64,000 nucleotides of DNA from Ascarosepion bandense (taxonomy: Eukaryota > Mollusca > Cephalopoda > Sepiida > Sepiidae), in contig JBBBDQ010000421.1 in NCBI GenBank assembly GCA_037127315.1, positions 1,475,001-1,539,000 on the forward strand, in the 5' to 3' direction. Each line of letters starts with the position of its first letter. Positions within the stretch are counted from its first letter, which is position 1. Below the pieces are notes generated by a model. That model ran no database searches. It saw nothing but the letters and a program-made list of their open reading frames with translations, and was not told where the DNA came from. Positions 46,801 to 58,085 of this stretch are shown here, piece after piece. The position numbers and the translations under genes are program-made.

Positions 46801-48389
46801 ATTAACATTATATTAACTCATCGGTTTGTGACAGTCAACTTCTAACAACCCACTTTGTTTTTCCTTTTGGTAAGGAAGGTAAGGATTGCATATATGTCAC
46901 CAAAAAACTCTAAGAAATTGCTTACTCCTTTAATAGGAAATCGTACACCTGCTTTATTGACCTAACAACATCATGTGACGACATCAATACAGACTATCGC
47001 TTCTCATCCATTAGAAACAGCCTTCCAAATTTCGACTCCACTGAATGCATCGATCTATGACGATGTAAAAAAAAAACAATACGGAAACATTCCATACCTC
47101 ATCAGGAGTACGACAAAGAGGAAATGAGAGCCACAGTCTAAACTATGCCCTGTGCAGTTACAAAAACAGATGAGATGGGCAATGACCAAATGAGCCTACC
47201 AATAAAAGACAACGATCTTGTTTTCCCTACCAAGGCAATGTACTGATGATGGGGTTTGAGGGCAATGCTAATGACACCGATGTTCATTGTTGGGATAAGA
47301 ATGACTGAAAACTACTTGGAAATAATCTATTTGAAAATCTAAACACCCACACCAACAGACATTGGCAAAATTGTTGAAAACTATCATCCAAATCTAATAA
47401 TGAGGTTTTGCTATTATATGCTTTGATTAACGACCAGAAACTAAATATTTATATCATTTTTTTTTATATCTGATCGCATTCAATTTAATGTTTTTTTTAT
47501 TTTTTATTTTAGTGGAATGCTTTTGCTGGGTGGTTTTCTTTTTTACCCAGTGAAGAGAAGAAGAAAAAAAACAGCGTGGTTGACGATAATACAAATAAAA
47601 ATAAAATCAGTCAATGAGACTTTTTTTTAAATAATTGTAGTCATTTAAAACATTTCTAGAAAACAACGATAAACTGCCGATTCTAAAAAAGACATTCGTT
47701 CAATTGCAAAAATGTATAAAGAACAAGGCTTTTGCCAGTTTCTAGTTTGTTTTGTTTTTTGTTTTTTGTTTTTTTTGTTTTTTTATGACAACGCAGTTTT
47801 CTTTATTGATTAAATTCTTTTCATTCTCTTTCATATCTAGTTGCCCCTTATTGGGGCGAATTGAAAAAAATGTCAACAACTAATTTGAAAAAAATCTAAT
47901 TTTCTGAAATTGAATATTGCTTCGATAAATTACTCAGTAGATTTCAATGTCACTCTCGGGTAACACGCATCAGCATGAGGAAAAACTTGACCTGATCCCT
48001 AAAAAAGCACCCTTCCGTTGAACTCAAAAGAGGAGATTGAACCATTCCCTGATATGTGTATCGAACTGATGAAAACATTGTTTTGGAAATTTCGTAATTT
48101 ATTTTGTTATTTTTCTTGTTTCAAATAAGTAGAAGCGTAGAAATATGAAAAATCCACTTACTTAATAAGGAGGAAAATAATCTTGACTAAAACAAACGTT
48201 GCAAGTTTATAAACACAGATGGCATAGGAAGTTTTAAAAAATCGATAAAATGTATAATTAAGTGTTGAAACCATAAAAGGTTACAACGTGAGTAATCACA
48301 AAAATGCAGGTTGGGAATAATAGTATATCAACAAATACAAGACTCGCACGCTGCGTGAAGTAGATGCACTGCTAATGAACTGCTAATCA
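46801..48389. other. No recognised gene
   Basis: AT-rich with T(n)G runs at about 47745-47785. Stop-interrupted frames near 46930-47060 do not match anything I can name. Confidence 0.45.
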
Positions 48390-48888
48390 GTATAATCACT
48401 TGTTATTTACCACCTCCCTACTAAGGTGAATGCCCAAGGCGCATAAGTCACAAGGTCAATTAAAGTGATGATTCAGAGCCCTTAAGCTCGACCAAAAATA
48501 CCCCGTAGACCCTGCTTAAGGCCAGGTCGGACTCTTGTTTATTCACCCCAGACGAGACTCTACACTTCGGCGAAGTTTGGTTTCCTCTCTGCTCAAAAAA
48601 GTGGAGAATCGTTCAAGAGAGAGTTTGGATCTTAGTATGATCACATTGTATTTACCACTTCGCCACTAGTGCGGATGCCCAAGGCGGATTCGACACAATG
48701 TCAATTAAAGTGAGGATTCCGAGCTCTTAAACTCAAGCCCTTAAAATATCCCGTAGAACCTGTTTAAGGCCGGATTGGGCTCTTGTCTATTCACCCCAGA
48801 CAAGACTCTACTATTTAGCGGAGCCTCGTCTGGGTTCCTCTCTGCCCGAAAGCAGTCGACCAAGAGAGAGTTTGGATCTAGTATGATC
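48390..48888 (+). repeat. Head-to-tail dimer of a ~250-bp repeat
   Basis: The two copies (about 48390-48634 and 48635-48888) share TATTTACCAC, GGATGCCCAAGGCG, TCAATTAAAGTGA, CCCGTAGA, TATTCACCCCAGAC, AGACTCTAC, TTCCTCTCTGC, AGAGAGAGTTTGGATC and AGTATGATC. The junction and both outer ends carry the AGTATRATC motif, which could be a target repeat or the unit border. GC is higher than in the surroundings. The family is unknown to me; it may be a SINE or the terminal repeats of an element that recombined. Confidence 0.8.
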
Positions 48889-49544
48889 CCTCTCCTCTAC
48901 TCCAATAGTGACCACGTATTTAAGAGGATAGGAACATCCCGTTCCTGTATATAGGTAAGTATACAAGTGATGCTTTTTACTATTTCAGCCTTTCTAAAAG
49001 TTCTATTGATTTCGTATTTTATTTTGAATCAGAAGAAAACTGCATTTGAACATTGATATATCAAATAAAAAACTTCAGTATATATATATATAATGTCCAC
49101 TGATTTCCCGATACTTGATCACATAGGAGCAAAACTGAACATTAACTAAAAATTTGATCACGAAGACTGATACATGACCATTACCAATGGTTAGTTTGAT
49201 GGCAATCACCACTACCACCAAACTAACCATTGTCAGTGACTTGAGTAAATGGAATGAAAATGTGGCAAAAATAAGTAGTTTTTTTTTGTTTTTGTTTTTT
49301 TTAATAATCAACAAATTCAGCTAATAAAATGAACTCGAAAAACAAATTGTTATCTATTAAATTAACCCGATTCATACATTGATTGACCATTGCAACAATA
49401 ATACGTACCGACCAAATTAATTCAAACTTTCTTCTTTGTTTCGGGTGTTTTTTTCTTTTTGGCAGTGAGGATAAGAAACAGCAAGAAATGCCTCGATGTT
49501 TGTTGGGATCCGATTTGATAAGTAAGTTATGAAAACTAACAAAA
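48889..49544. other. No recognised gene
   Basis: Short inverted segments surround 49180-49240 (ACCAATGGTTAGTTTG and its near complement), giving a hairpin of about 15-bp arms. Nothing else is seen. Confidence 0.4.
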
Positions 49545-50284
49545 TCTATCTAAACTTATTTATAAATAGAACTCTGTGTGTGTGTGTGTGTGTCTGTGTG
49601 TGTGTGTGTGTGTGTGTGTCCGTTACCTATAGACTCCGAAATGGCTGAACCGATTTTCTTAAAAATCTACATAGTTGTACTACAGGCGTCTGCGAGTGTT
49701 CTTAGCTATGTTTTGTGTCGAGGTACCCCCGATAAATATCGAAAATCGATAATCGAAGAAATCGGGTTATAGAAGGAGTGGTCCGATTTTAATCAAATTT
49801 GATACACTCATAAACAAAGACATAAGAAACGATATTCAGAAGTTTCAAGGTTGCAGTTCTTACAATAGTGCAGAAAATCGATAATATATATCTATAAAAG
49901 ACAATATGTTTGTGTGTCTGTCTGTTTATCTGCCTGTATGTCTGTATTTTTTCAGCCCTTTTATTTTAGTTTTTGCTTTGGGTTTGGCTCTAAGTAGGTA
50001 TAATTGTAATTCTTAGTCTCAGCTATGATACCATTTACTCAGAGAACTTATATAGCCTTCAAAATTCAGTTTACGACGAAAAAACTTATTTGATATCGAT
50101 ACCAGGAAATCAAAATTTGACTTACATCCATTCATTTTTCTTTCAGTCTACGGTTTCGCTTTAACTGGAAACAACTATTGCTTTTTAGTCTTTCGTGCCA
50201 ACGTCCAAAGAGTCTGTGCTCCAGAACCATGGATTAGTTTTAATGCTTTCATTACACCCGAGCAACGCCGGGCTATACTGCTAG
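49545..50284 (+). mobile_element. Compound Helitron (copy B)
   Basis: The first part (49545-49878) matches the 5' portion of copy A: TCTATCTAAACTTATTT, a GT run, CTCCGAAATGGCTGAACCG and TCAAATTTGATACACTC. From 49891 to 50284 it matches copy C: TCTATAAAAGACAATATGTTTG through to the common 3' end. The 3' terminus has CCCG...CGGG (50257-50272) and CTAG (50281-50284). So an A-type left end is joined to a whole C-type element that begins with its own TC. It has no Rep/helicase. Confidence 0.82.
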
Positions 50285-50844
50285 TTATTAATATCTCTAA
50301 GAATTAAGTCAAGAATGACCTGCTCTGCCTCAAAACTTTGATAACGACAAATGTTACTCTACTTTATTTCCCATTCCCATTGCACTATAAAAATTTCTTC
50401 TTCATTCTCAAACATATTCAGCAACTTTGACATATTTCGAATTGAGTCTTTGCTAAGAGTAATATGTACATGGAAGGCAACTGGAAGTCCTGATTTAACG
50501 AAAATCTGATTTGTTTTTATATTTTGCTTTCTGTGTCATAATTCCTCATGTTAGTTACTGAATGTATATTGTATCAACAGGTAACTGATTCCAATCATCG
50601 GTTTTTGACATGTGGAATCCTAAAGTTCTTTACAATGCAGCCCATCAAATTTGCCTTACTTCTGCAGTCAACGTTTCTCTTGATCGAATATTCATATTTC
50701 ATTCTAATAATACACTTTTCTATCGAATAACCACCTCGATTTGTTTTAGCTGATTTCCATACTTTGCCATTTCCAATTTCTGAAATTGTTTTGGTTTCTG
50801 CAAATCAAATTTTCTCTCTTTTTTAAAGATTTCAGAACCAATAC
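50285..50844. other. No recognised gene
   Basis: AT-rich, with no domain or repeat recognised. Confidence 0.4.
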
Positions 50845-51060
50845 ACTGTTTACATTGTTTGGACAAAAGTCTTCATCTTTATTGCCATTATTACAACATT
50901 TCCACCACTGTACGCTCCAGCCATCTTCAGGTGCAAGGAATTTCAACTCGAACCCTTTATTATGATCACTGGAGTATATCATCCTCATTTCATGTGCGAT
51001 GCCACTTCTGGTAGCTATGTAGTTATCTCCCTTTAACTTAACTCTCTAAGTTATTAACTT
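50845..51060 (-). ncRNA. Hammerhead-like motif of a PLE terminal region
   Basis: Minus strand: CTGAAGA (opposite 50924-50930), TGGCTGGAGC, GTACAGTGG and TGGAAA (TTTC at 50899-50902). Stem II and the GAAA box are partly degraded. The flanks match those of the copy at 25411-25545 (CACTGGAGTA, GATGCCACTTCTG). Confidence 0.5.
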
Positions 51061-51325
51061 AACTATCTAACGTCTATATCCACATGTGACCTTGGGGACA
51101 ATGCAAATGATGTAAATACTACCTCATCTCAGAAGTATAGACAAATACTTCAGAACCAATGTTTTTACATTTGACGGGAATTTTACTTTGAGAAGAATGA
51201 CAAAATTTCCAAAATTTCCATCTTTCAAAGGCTATCCACTTCAGAGACAACTTTTTAAGTAATAATCGCTTCAGGATTTGAAACTTCTTGTCGTCTGTTA
51301 GTCTAAGTAACTTTAACCCCTTCTA
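51061..51325. other. Unassigned
   Basis: No feature recognised. 'TACTACCTCATCTCAGAAGT' near 51118 is shared with 57311 and may extend the PLE-type repeat. Confidence 0.35.
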
Positions 51326-52195
51326 ATCCATTCACTCAAATTCGTCAAACTTTCCACTCTTTCTTCGGCCTTCAATATATCTGTGAGCGATTCAATTCTG
51401 TCTGTCTTCTTTCTTCATTATACGCCTCGAAATTTCAATTATACTTTTGACCACTTACTGTTCACTAAAAATGGTTACATTTGCACTGCTTTTTCTACCT
51501 TCAATATGTCTGTGAGCGTATATATTTTCTGTCTTCTACCTTCATTAAGCGCTCCAAAATTCCAATTATACTTTTCAGCATTTCCCATTTATTCACTCAA
51601 ATTCTTTAAATTCCAACTACTTCTTCTTCCTTCAATATAACTATGAGAGTTTAATTCTGTCTTTATTCTTCATTATGTGCGCCGAAATTTCACTTATACT
51701 TTTGACCACTTGCAAATCATTCACTCAAATACTTTAAACTTCCCACGAATACTTCTGCCTTCAATATAACTGTGAGCGTTTACATTCTCTCTGAAGTGAT
51801 TCTTCGTCATGCGACCCAAAATTTCAATTATGCTTTGACAATCACTCAAATTTGTTAAACTTACCACTGCTTCTTCGGCCTTTAATATATCTGTGAGCGG
51901 TTAAATTATCTCTTCCTTTTCAAATTTTAATTATACTTTTGACCACTCCTTAACCATTCACTAAAAATCGTTAAACTTCCACTGCTTCTTCTGCATTGAA
52001 TATATCTGTAAGCGTTTAAATTCTCTCTGTCTTTTATCTTCCTCATGCATTGCAAAATTTCAATTATACTTTTGACCCGTTGATATCCATTCACTCAAAT
52101 TCTTTCAACTTCAGACTGCTTCTTCTGCATTTAGTATATATGTGAGCGTTTAAATTATCTCAATCTTCATTCTTCATTATGTCTGTTGAAATTAA
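51326..52195 (+). repeat. Degenerate ~125-bp tandem repeat, about 7 units
   Basis: Landmarks recur in the same order: CACTGCTTCTTC-GCCTTCAATATA, CTGTGAGCG, a CTGTCTTC-like stretch, TTCATTATG, AAATTTCAATTATACTTTTG, and ACCACT...CATTCACTCAAAT. The GTGAGCG landmark lies near 51381, 51509, 51633, 51770, 51893, 52010 and 52141, a spacing of roughly 117-137 bp. Units are well diverged, so the array is old. It runs directly into the 40-bp array. Confidence 0.85.
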
Positions 52196-52204
52196 CTCTT
52201 TTTT

Positions 52205-54715
52205 TCATATTGATTACAATTGTAACCTTTGTCTAATTTTCTTGCATATTGGTTACAATTGTAACCTTTTCTCTAACCATTGTTGCATATTGGTTACAAT
52301 TGTAACCTTTCTCTAACCATTGTTGCATATTGGTTACAATTGTAACCTTTCTCTAATTTTCTTGCATATTGGTTACAATTGTAACCTTTCTCTAACAATT
52401 GTTGCATATTGGTTACAATGACATTTCTGCCATTGCTATATTGGTTACAATTGTAACCTTTCTCTAACAATTGTTGCATATTGGTTACAATTGTAACCTT
52501 TCTCTAACTTTTCTTGCATATTGGTTACAATTGTAACCTTTCTCTAACCATTGTTGCATATTGGTTACGTTGTAACCTTTCTCATTGTTGCATATTGAAC
52601 ACAATTGTAACCTTTCTCTAACCATTGTTGCATATTGTTTACAGTTGTAACCTTTCTCTAACAATTGTTGCATATTGGTTACAATTGTAACCTTTCTCTA
52701 ACCATTGTTGCATATTGGTTACAATTGTAACCTTTCTCTAATTTTTCTTGCATATTGGTTACAATTGTAACATTTCTCTAACCATTGTTGCATATTGGTT
52801 ACAATTGTAACCTTTCTCTAACCATTGTTGCATATTGGTTACAATTGTAACCTTTCTCTAACCATTGTTGCATATTGTTTACAGTTGTAACCTTTCTCTA
52901 ACAATTGTTGCATATTGGATTTTACAATTGTAACCTTTCTCTAACCATTGTTGCATATTGGTTACAATTGTAACCTTTCTCCTTTTCTTGCATATTGGTT
53001 ACAATTGTAACATTTCTCTAACCATTGTTGCATGTGGTTACAATTGTAACCTTTCTCTAACCATTGTTGCATATTGGTTACAATTGTAACCTTTCTACAA
53101 CCATTGTTGCATATTGGTTACAATTGTAACCTTTCTCTAATTTTTCTTGCATATTGGTTACAATTGTAACCTTTCTCTAACCATTGTTGCATATTGGTTA
53201 CAATTGTAACCTTTCTCTAACCATTGTTGCATATTGGTTACAATTGTAACCTTTCTCTAACAATTGTTGCATATTGGTTACAATTGTAACCCTTTCTCTA
53301 ACTTTTCTTGCATATTGGTTACAATTGTAACCTTTCTCTAACCATTGTTGCATATTGGTTACAATTGTAACCTTTCTCTAACCATTGTTGCATATTGGTT
53401 ACAATTGTAACCTTTCTCTAACAATTGTTGCATATTGGTTACAATTGTAACCTTTCTCTAACTTTTCTTGCATATTGGTTACAATTGTAACCTTTCTCTA
53501 ACCATTGTTGCATATTGGTTACAATTGTAACCTTTCTCTAATTTTTCTTGCATATTGGTACAATTGTAACCTTTCCTCTAACAATTGTTGCATATTGGTT
53601 ACAATTGTAACCTTTCTCTAACTTTTCTTGCATATTGGTTACAATTGTAACCTTTCTCTAACCATTGTTGCATATTGGTTACAATTGTAACCTTTCTCTA
53701 ACCATTGTTGCATATTGGTTACAATTGTAACCTTTCTCCTGTTTTCATTGTTGCATATTGGTTACAATTGTAACCTTTCTCTAACTTTTCTTGCATATTG
53801 GTTACAATTGTAATCTTTCTCTAACCATTGTTGCATATTGGTTACAATTGTAACCTTTCTCTAATTTTTCTTGCATATTGGTTACAATTGTAACCTTTCT
53901 CTAACCATTGTTGCATATTGGTTACAATTGTAACCTTTCTCTAACCATTGTTGCATATTGGTTACAATTGTAACCTTTCTCTAACCATTGTTGCATATTG
54001 GTTACAATTGTAACCTTTCTCTAACCATTGTTGCATATTGGTTACAATTGTAACCTTTCTCTAACCATTGTTGCATATTGGTTACAATTGTAACCTTTCT
54101 CTAACCATTGTTGCATATTGGTTACAATTGTAACCTTTCTCTAACCATTGTTGCATATTGGTTACAATTGTAACCTTTCTCTAACCATTGTTGCATATTG
54201 GTTACTTTCTCTAATTTTTCTTGCATATTGGTTACAATTGTAACCTTTCTCTAACCATTGTTGCATATTGGTTACAATTGTAACCTTTCTCTAACCATTG
54301 TTGCATATTGGTTACAATTGTAACCTTTCTCTAACAATTGTTGCATATTGGTTACAATTGTAACCTTTCTCTAACCATTGTTGCATATTGGTTACAATTG
54401 TAACCTTTCTCTAACAATTGTTGCATATTGGTTACAATTGTAACCTTTCTCTAACAATTGTTGCATATTGGTTACAATTGTAACCTTTCTCTAACTTTTC
54501 TTGCATATTGGTTACAATTGTAACCTTTCTCTAACCATTGTTGCATATTGATTACAATTGTAACCTTTCTCTAACCATTGTTGCATATTGGTTACAATTG
54601 TAGCCTTTCTCTAACCATTGTTGCATATTGGTTACAATTGTAACCTTTCTCTAACCATTGTTGCATATTGGTTACAATTGTAACCTTTCTCTAACCATTG
54701 TTGCATATTGGTTAT
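52205..54715 (+). repeat. 40-bp palindromic satellite, about 63 units
   Basis: Each unit is TTGCATATT, then the perfect 16-bp palindrome GGTTACAATTGTAACC, then TTTCTCTAA and a 6-base linker. Spacing is exactly 40 bp through most of the array (for example 53940-54180). Three linker types recur: CCATTG, CAATTG and a TTTTC/CTTTTC form. Homogeneity rises from left to right, and the left edge is degenerate. Small deletions occur (54204-54216). The array ends with GGTTATAATAATAATA. No ORF of interest is present. Confidence 0.97.
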
Positions 54716-54874
54716 AATAATAATATAGAAATAAGTAGATCAGAAGGTATTATTACGCTGCCTGACGAGTAGCTCTTGTTAACTGCTGTACTTGACTGTT
54801 CTTAACTAACTGCTCTCTGCACTGCTGCATTAATTCCCCTTCGCACTTAAGGCAATATGTGGCATAAAATCGAT

Positions 54875-54876
<2 letters not shown>

Positions 54877-54938
<62 letters not shown>

Positions 54939-55328
54939 GCAAGATGTTTGTGTGTGTGTCTGTTTATCTGCCTGTATGTCTGTATTTTTTTTTTTTTTTT
55001 GCAGCCCTTTTATTTTAGTTTTTTGCTTCGGGTTTGGCTCTAAGTAGGTATAATTGTAGTTCTTAGTCTCAGCCATGATACCATTTACTCAGAGGACTTA
55101 TATAGCCTTCAAAATTCAGTTTACGACGAAAAAACTTATTTGATATCGATACCAGGAAATCAAAATTTAACTTACATTCATTCATTTTTCCTTCAGTCTA
55201 CGGTTTCGCTTTAACTGGAAACAACTATTGCTTTTTAGTCTTTCGTGCCAACGTCCACAGAGTCTGAGCTCCATGGATTAGTTTTAATGCTTTCATTACA
55301 CCCGAGCAACGCCGGGCTATACTGCTAG
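54877..55328 (+). mobile_element. Non-autonomous Helitron (copy C)
   Basis: A long (TA)n run (about 54880-54934) precedes AAAAGGCAAGATGTTTG, which matches the internal TC-started unit of copy B. The element shares TATCTGCCTGTATGTCTGTA, GGGTTTGGCTCTAAGTAGG, TTTGATATCGATACCAGG and the common 3' end with CCCGAGCAACGCCGGG (55301-55316) and CTAG (55325-55328). The 5' terminus is obscured by (TA)n expansion. Confidence 0.83.
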
Positions 55329-55566
55329 TAATGTAAAAAGGGTTATCCCCCTTGTTTTGGTATTTGTAGGGAATGGCTTATTGCTTGAAGCATTCCAATT
55401 CTTTGGCTAAGGAAAATTGTTTTCCGCAGTCGACAATTCCAACAGATCTACCCTTTGAATTCAAGTGACTTCCCTTTACAGTGAGGCTCTGTTTTGCTAT
55501 AATCAACAACAAAGCCCAAAGATAATCTCTCAAGAATGATCCCTTCACGTTTTTCTTATTGCTTTC
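55329..55566. other. Unassigned spacer
   Basis: No feature recognised. Confidence 0.4.
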
Positions 55567-55985
55567 ATTTATTCATCATCCGTTACACCCAATGGCGTGT
55601 GGGGTAGCAACAAAGCTTCTCCACCTCTGCCTATCTTGGGCTAGACTAATCAATGAACCCCAAGAGTACTGCATGGCTTTCATCTCATTCTCCGCCGTAC
55701 TTCTCCATGTCGTTCTTGGTCTTCCCTTCTTTCTTTTGCCATCTGGGGTCCAATGCAGTGCTGTTCTTGTGATTGACTGTGGATCTTTCCGGAGTACATG
55801 CCCAATCCATCTCCACCGCCTTCCTGTAATGATGGTGCCCATGTTCTCTTGCTTGCATCTCTTCATTGGAGATCTTCTCTGGCCAAAATATTCTCAGTAT
55901 TCGTCGGAGGCATATGGTGTGAAAGGACCGAAGTTTGGCGAGATCCGCCTTAGTCATTCTCCAGCACTCAGATCCGTAGATCTTA
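55567..55985 (-). pseudogene. LINE ORF2 C-terminal end, frameshifted
   Basis: On the minus strand, a frame from about 55983 reads YGSECWRMTK, LAKLRSFHT, RRILRIFWPEKISNEE and QAREHGH. The homology then jumps to another frame with RWRWIGHVLRKD, TALHWTPDGKRKKGRPRTTW and LAQDRQRWRSFVA, ending CNG at about 55577. This is the post-RT tail of an RTE-like LINE of a third lineage in this window. The switch of frame near 55850 marks one frameshift. The catalytic region is absent. Confidence 0.85.
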
Positions 55986-56199
55986 TTACTTGCTCTATAC
56001 TAATTATTCTAGAGTGTGATCTCCAAACAACATTTTCATACCTGTATTCTCTGTCAAACAAAAGACTACATCATTCGTTTGGTTTACATCTTTCTTATTT
56101 GTTATGTCAGAAGCAACAATTCTTATTTCCTCTGTTGTCATATTTAAAGTTATCATAAATTTCAAAACTATCCTTCCAAAAATGCTATCTTTTATTTTA

Positions 56200-56580
56200 A
56201 GTGCCATACGGCATAGAACCACCTCTTCATTGCTGTTGTTCTCAGGTCCACCTTGACCCGGAGTGGTAGCACCTGTTAGGGTCCCAACTATGGGCAAATA
56301 GTTAACCTCCAATCTGGGGTCAAAGCATTATGGAAGTATAAAAAACAGACTTTTATAGAAAAATATACATTTTTGAAGGAAATAAAATATTACCAGCAAT
56401 ACATTTTCAAACACAAAACTAGAAGACATCTTCAGTTTTCTAAAATAAAAAAATAAAATAAAAATTTTTCATCAAAATCTGACTACTTCAACTTCTCACT
56501 ATAACCAAACATTAAAAAAATACCTTAAAACCCCACATTTTTGGCATTAAATAACCCACAGAGGTTGATATGCCAAAACA
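56200..56580 (+). repeat. Dispersed repeat R1 (copy 2 of 2)
   Basis: Matches 2413-2925 in the same orientation, with the same ordered landmarks and the same end (AATAACCCACAGAGGTTGATATG). It is shorter in the middle. Confidence 0.72.
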
Positions 56581-56875
56581 AAACAAAACTTGAACATGAA
56601 AATTATTAATTCACGCTGTGTAGTATATTTATTGGATTTGTAAAAACAACGAAGAACATGTATATATAAAAATATAATCTTATATTCTTATTCTTCGTCG
56701 GCGACGCTACTGTGAAGCAGGAGAGCGCCAGGGAGAGATCCCGCACACGAAGAGGCTGTCGGGTGTCTGAGACCAACGGGAATTCTCTGTTCCTTCAGCC
56801 CAAAATTGTAGACTTTATATAGCCTTAAAACCTCCACGCATTTTTGCTTTTTCGGGTTGTCGCTTTGTTGGCGTT
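56581..56875. other. Unassigned, locally GC-richer
   Basis: Around 56690-56790 GC is distinctly higher, with no recognisable domain or RNA. Confidence 0.4.
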
Positions 56876-57175
56876 ATTTACAGCCCGATATATTTATCAA
56901 CCACCCTTGTCCTTTGTTGACTTTTATCTATGACCGGATGTTTTGTCCTTTGTTGACTTTTATCTATGACCGGATGTATCTGCCAACCACATTTTTGCCG
57001 GCCATCACCTTTCAAGCGGGTTGTCATTTTGTTTGTGTTTTTTTTTTTGTTTTTGTTTTATTTTTGTTTTTTGCAATTTGTTGACTACATCTACGGCTGG
57101 ATATATCTGTTAACCACCCTTGTCTTTTGTTGACATTACCTGTGGCCGGATGTACCTGTCAATTACCTCTGACGT
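56876..57175 (+). repeat. Irregular ~35-bp repeats with a T/G tract
   Basis: GTCCTTTGTTGACTTTTATC followed by TATGACCGGATGT occurs twice in tandem (56909-56975), and related forms with TTTGTTGAC...CCGGATGTAYCTG occur at about 57076 and 57124. A T(n)G tract lies at 57030-57075. Origin unknown. Confidence 0.75.
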
Positions 57176-57179
57176 TCAA

Positions 57180-57345
57180 GGTAGTATATTGCAACTGTTC
57201 GAACTGCAGTCTTCATCTTTATTTCCTTGTTTACGACGTCTCGGCTGTTGTACGATCCGACCTTCTTCAGGTGCTAGGACAACAGTCTGAACAGTGTGAC
57301 TAATATAAATACTACCTCATCTCAGAAGTTTAGACAAATAATGCA
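57180..57345 (-). ncRNA. Hammerhead-like motif of a PLE terminal region, degraded
   Basis: Minus strand: CTGAAGA (opposite 57264-57270), AGGTCGGATC, GTACAACAGCC, then GAGAC where GAAAC is expected. Flanks resemble 25380-25545. The core mutation suggests it is inactive. Confidence 0.5.
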
Positions 57346-57489
57346 AATTAATATTCAGCAAATAAACTTTATTTGAAAAAGAACTTAGTAATAGTTTTAA
57401 TATACTCTTTTAAATTAAGTGACGTCTCGACATTTTCCGAAAAGATGTTAGGATAATCAAGAATATATATTAGCAGTAAACCGCTTGCG

Positions 57490-58085
57490 TACAAATAGGA
57501 AGTGAATTCAGCAGGTATACAAAAATAGAAAGGGGCGTAAGACAAGGGTGCGTTTTCTCGCCGGATCTATTCAACTTAAACAAGTAAAGAAATGTAAATA
57601 CCTGAGAAGCATGCTGACAGAGGATGGAAAGTGTGATGTTGAGATCCAAAGACGCATTGTCATGGCCAAGGACGCATTTCAGAAGCTAACCAGAATACTG
57701 AAAGACAGGAAAATCTCACTGGAAACAAAGAAGACAGTGCTGAATTGCTATGTAATATCTGTCCTTCTTTGTGGCCGTGAATGTTTTCCTCAAGAAAGAA
57801 GCAGAAATGTGGTTTTACAGAAGAACGCTGGAGATACCATGGACTGAGCACGTGACTAACGACGGAGTGTTGGAGAGGTTGGAAACGTATAGAAAACTCA
57901 AATAACATAAAGAGACAGATGAGGTTTCTGGGACATGTAATGAGGAAGAAGGGCCTGGAGAATTTAATACTCACAGGACAGATAGAGGGAAAGCAGCGCG
58001 AGACCTACTTGATAAGCTTGAGCAAATGGATGGCAGTGCAGGGTTTGGGGGAGATATCAAAAGGAAGAATTGAATTTGAAGCATC
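57490..58085 (+). pseudogene. RTE-like LINE with internal deletion across the catalytic box
   Basis: One frame reads RGVRQGCVFSPDLFNL (RT motif with QG) at about 57530-57578. The homology then continues in another frame directly with QVKKCKYLRSMLTEDGKC and MAKDAFQKLTRILKDRKIS, then LNCYVISVLLCGRE. The segment that normally holds the YADD box and the following ~100 residues is missing. After about 57790 a deletion and frameshifts follow, but MWFYRRTLEIPWTEHV, RFLGHVMRKKGLENL and KWMAVQGLG remain across three frames to about 58060. It is a dead copy of the family seen at 3722-4266. Confidence 0.82.

Noticed and set aside
52205..54715. CRISPR-like array because of regular 40-bp palindromic repeats
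   Set aside because: Spacers are not unique; linkers fall into three recurring types and the whole unit is tandem. The window is clearly eukaryotic.
55559..56158. 199-codon plus-strand ORF as a gene
   Set aside because: It is antisense to a clear LINE C-terminus on the minus strand (55567-55985), which explains its length.
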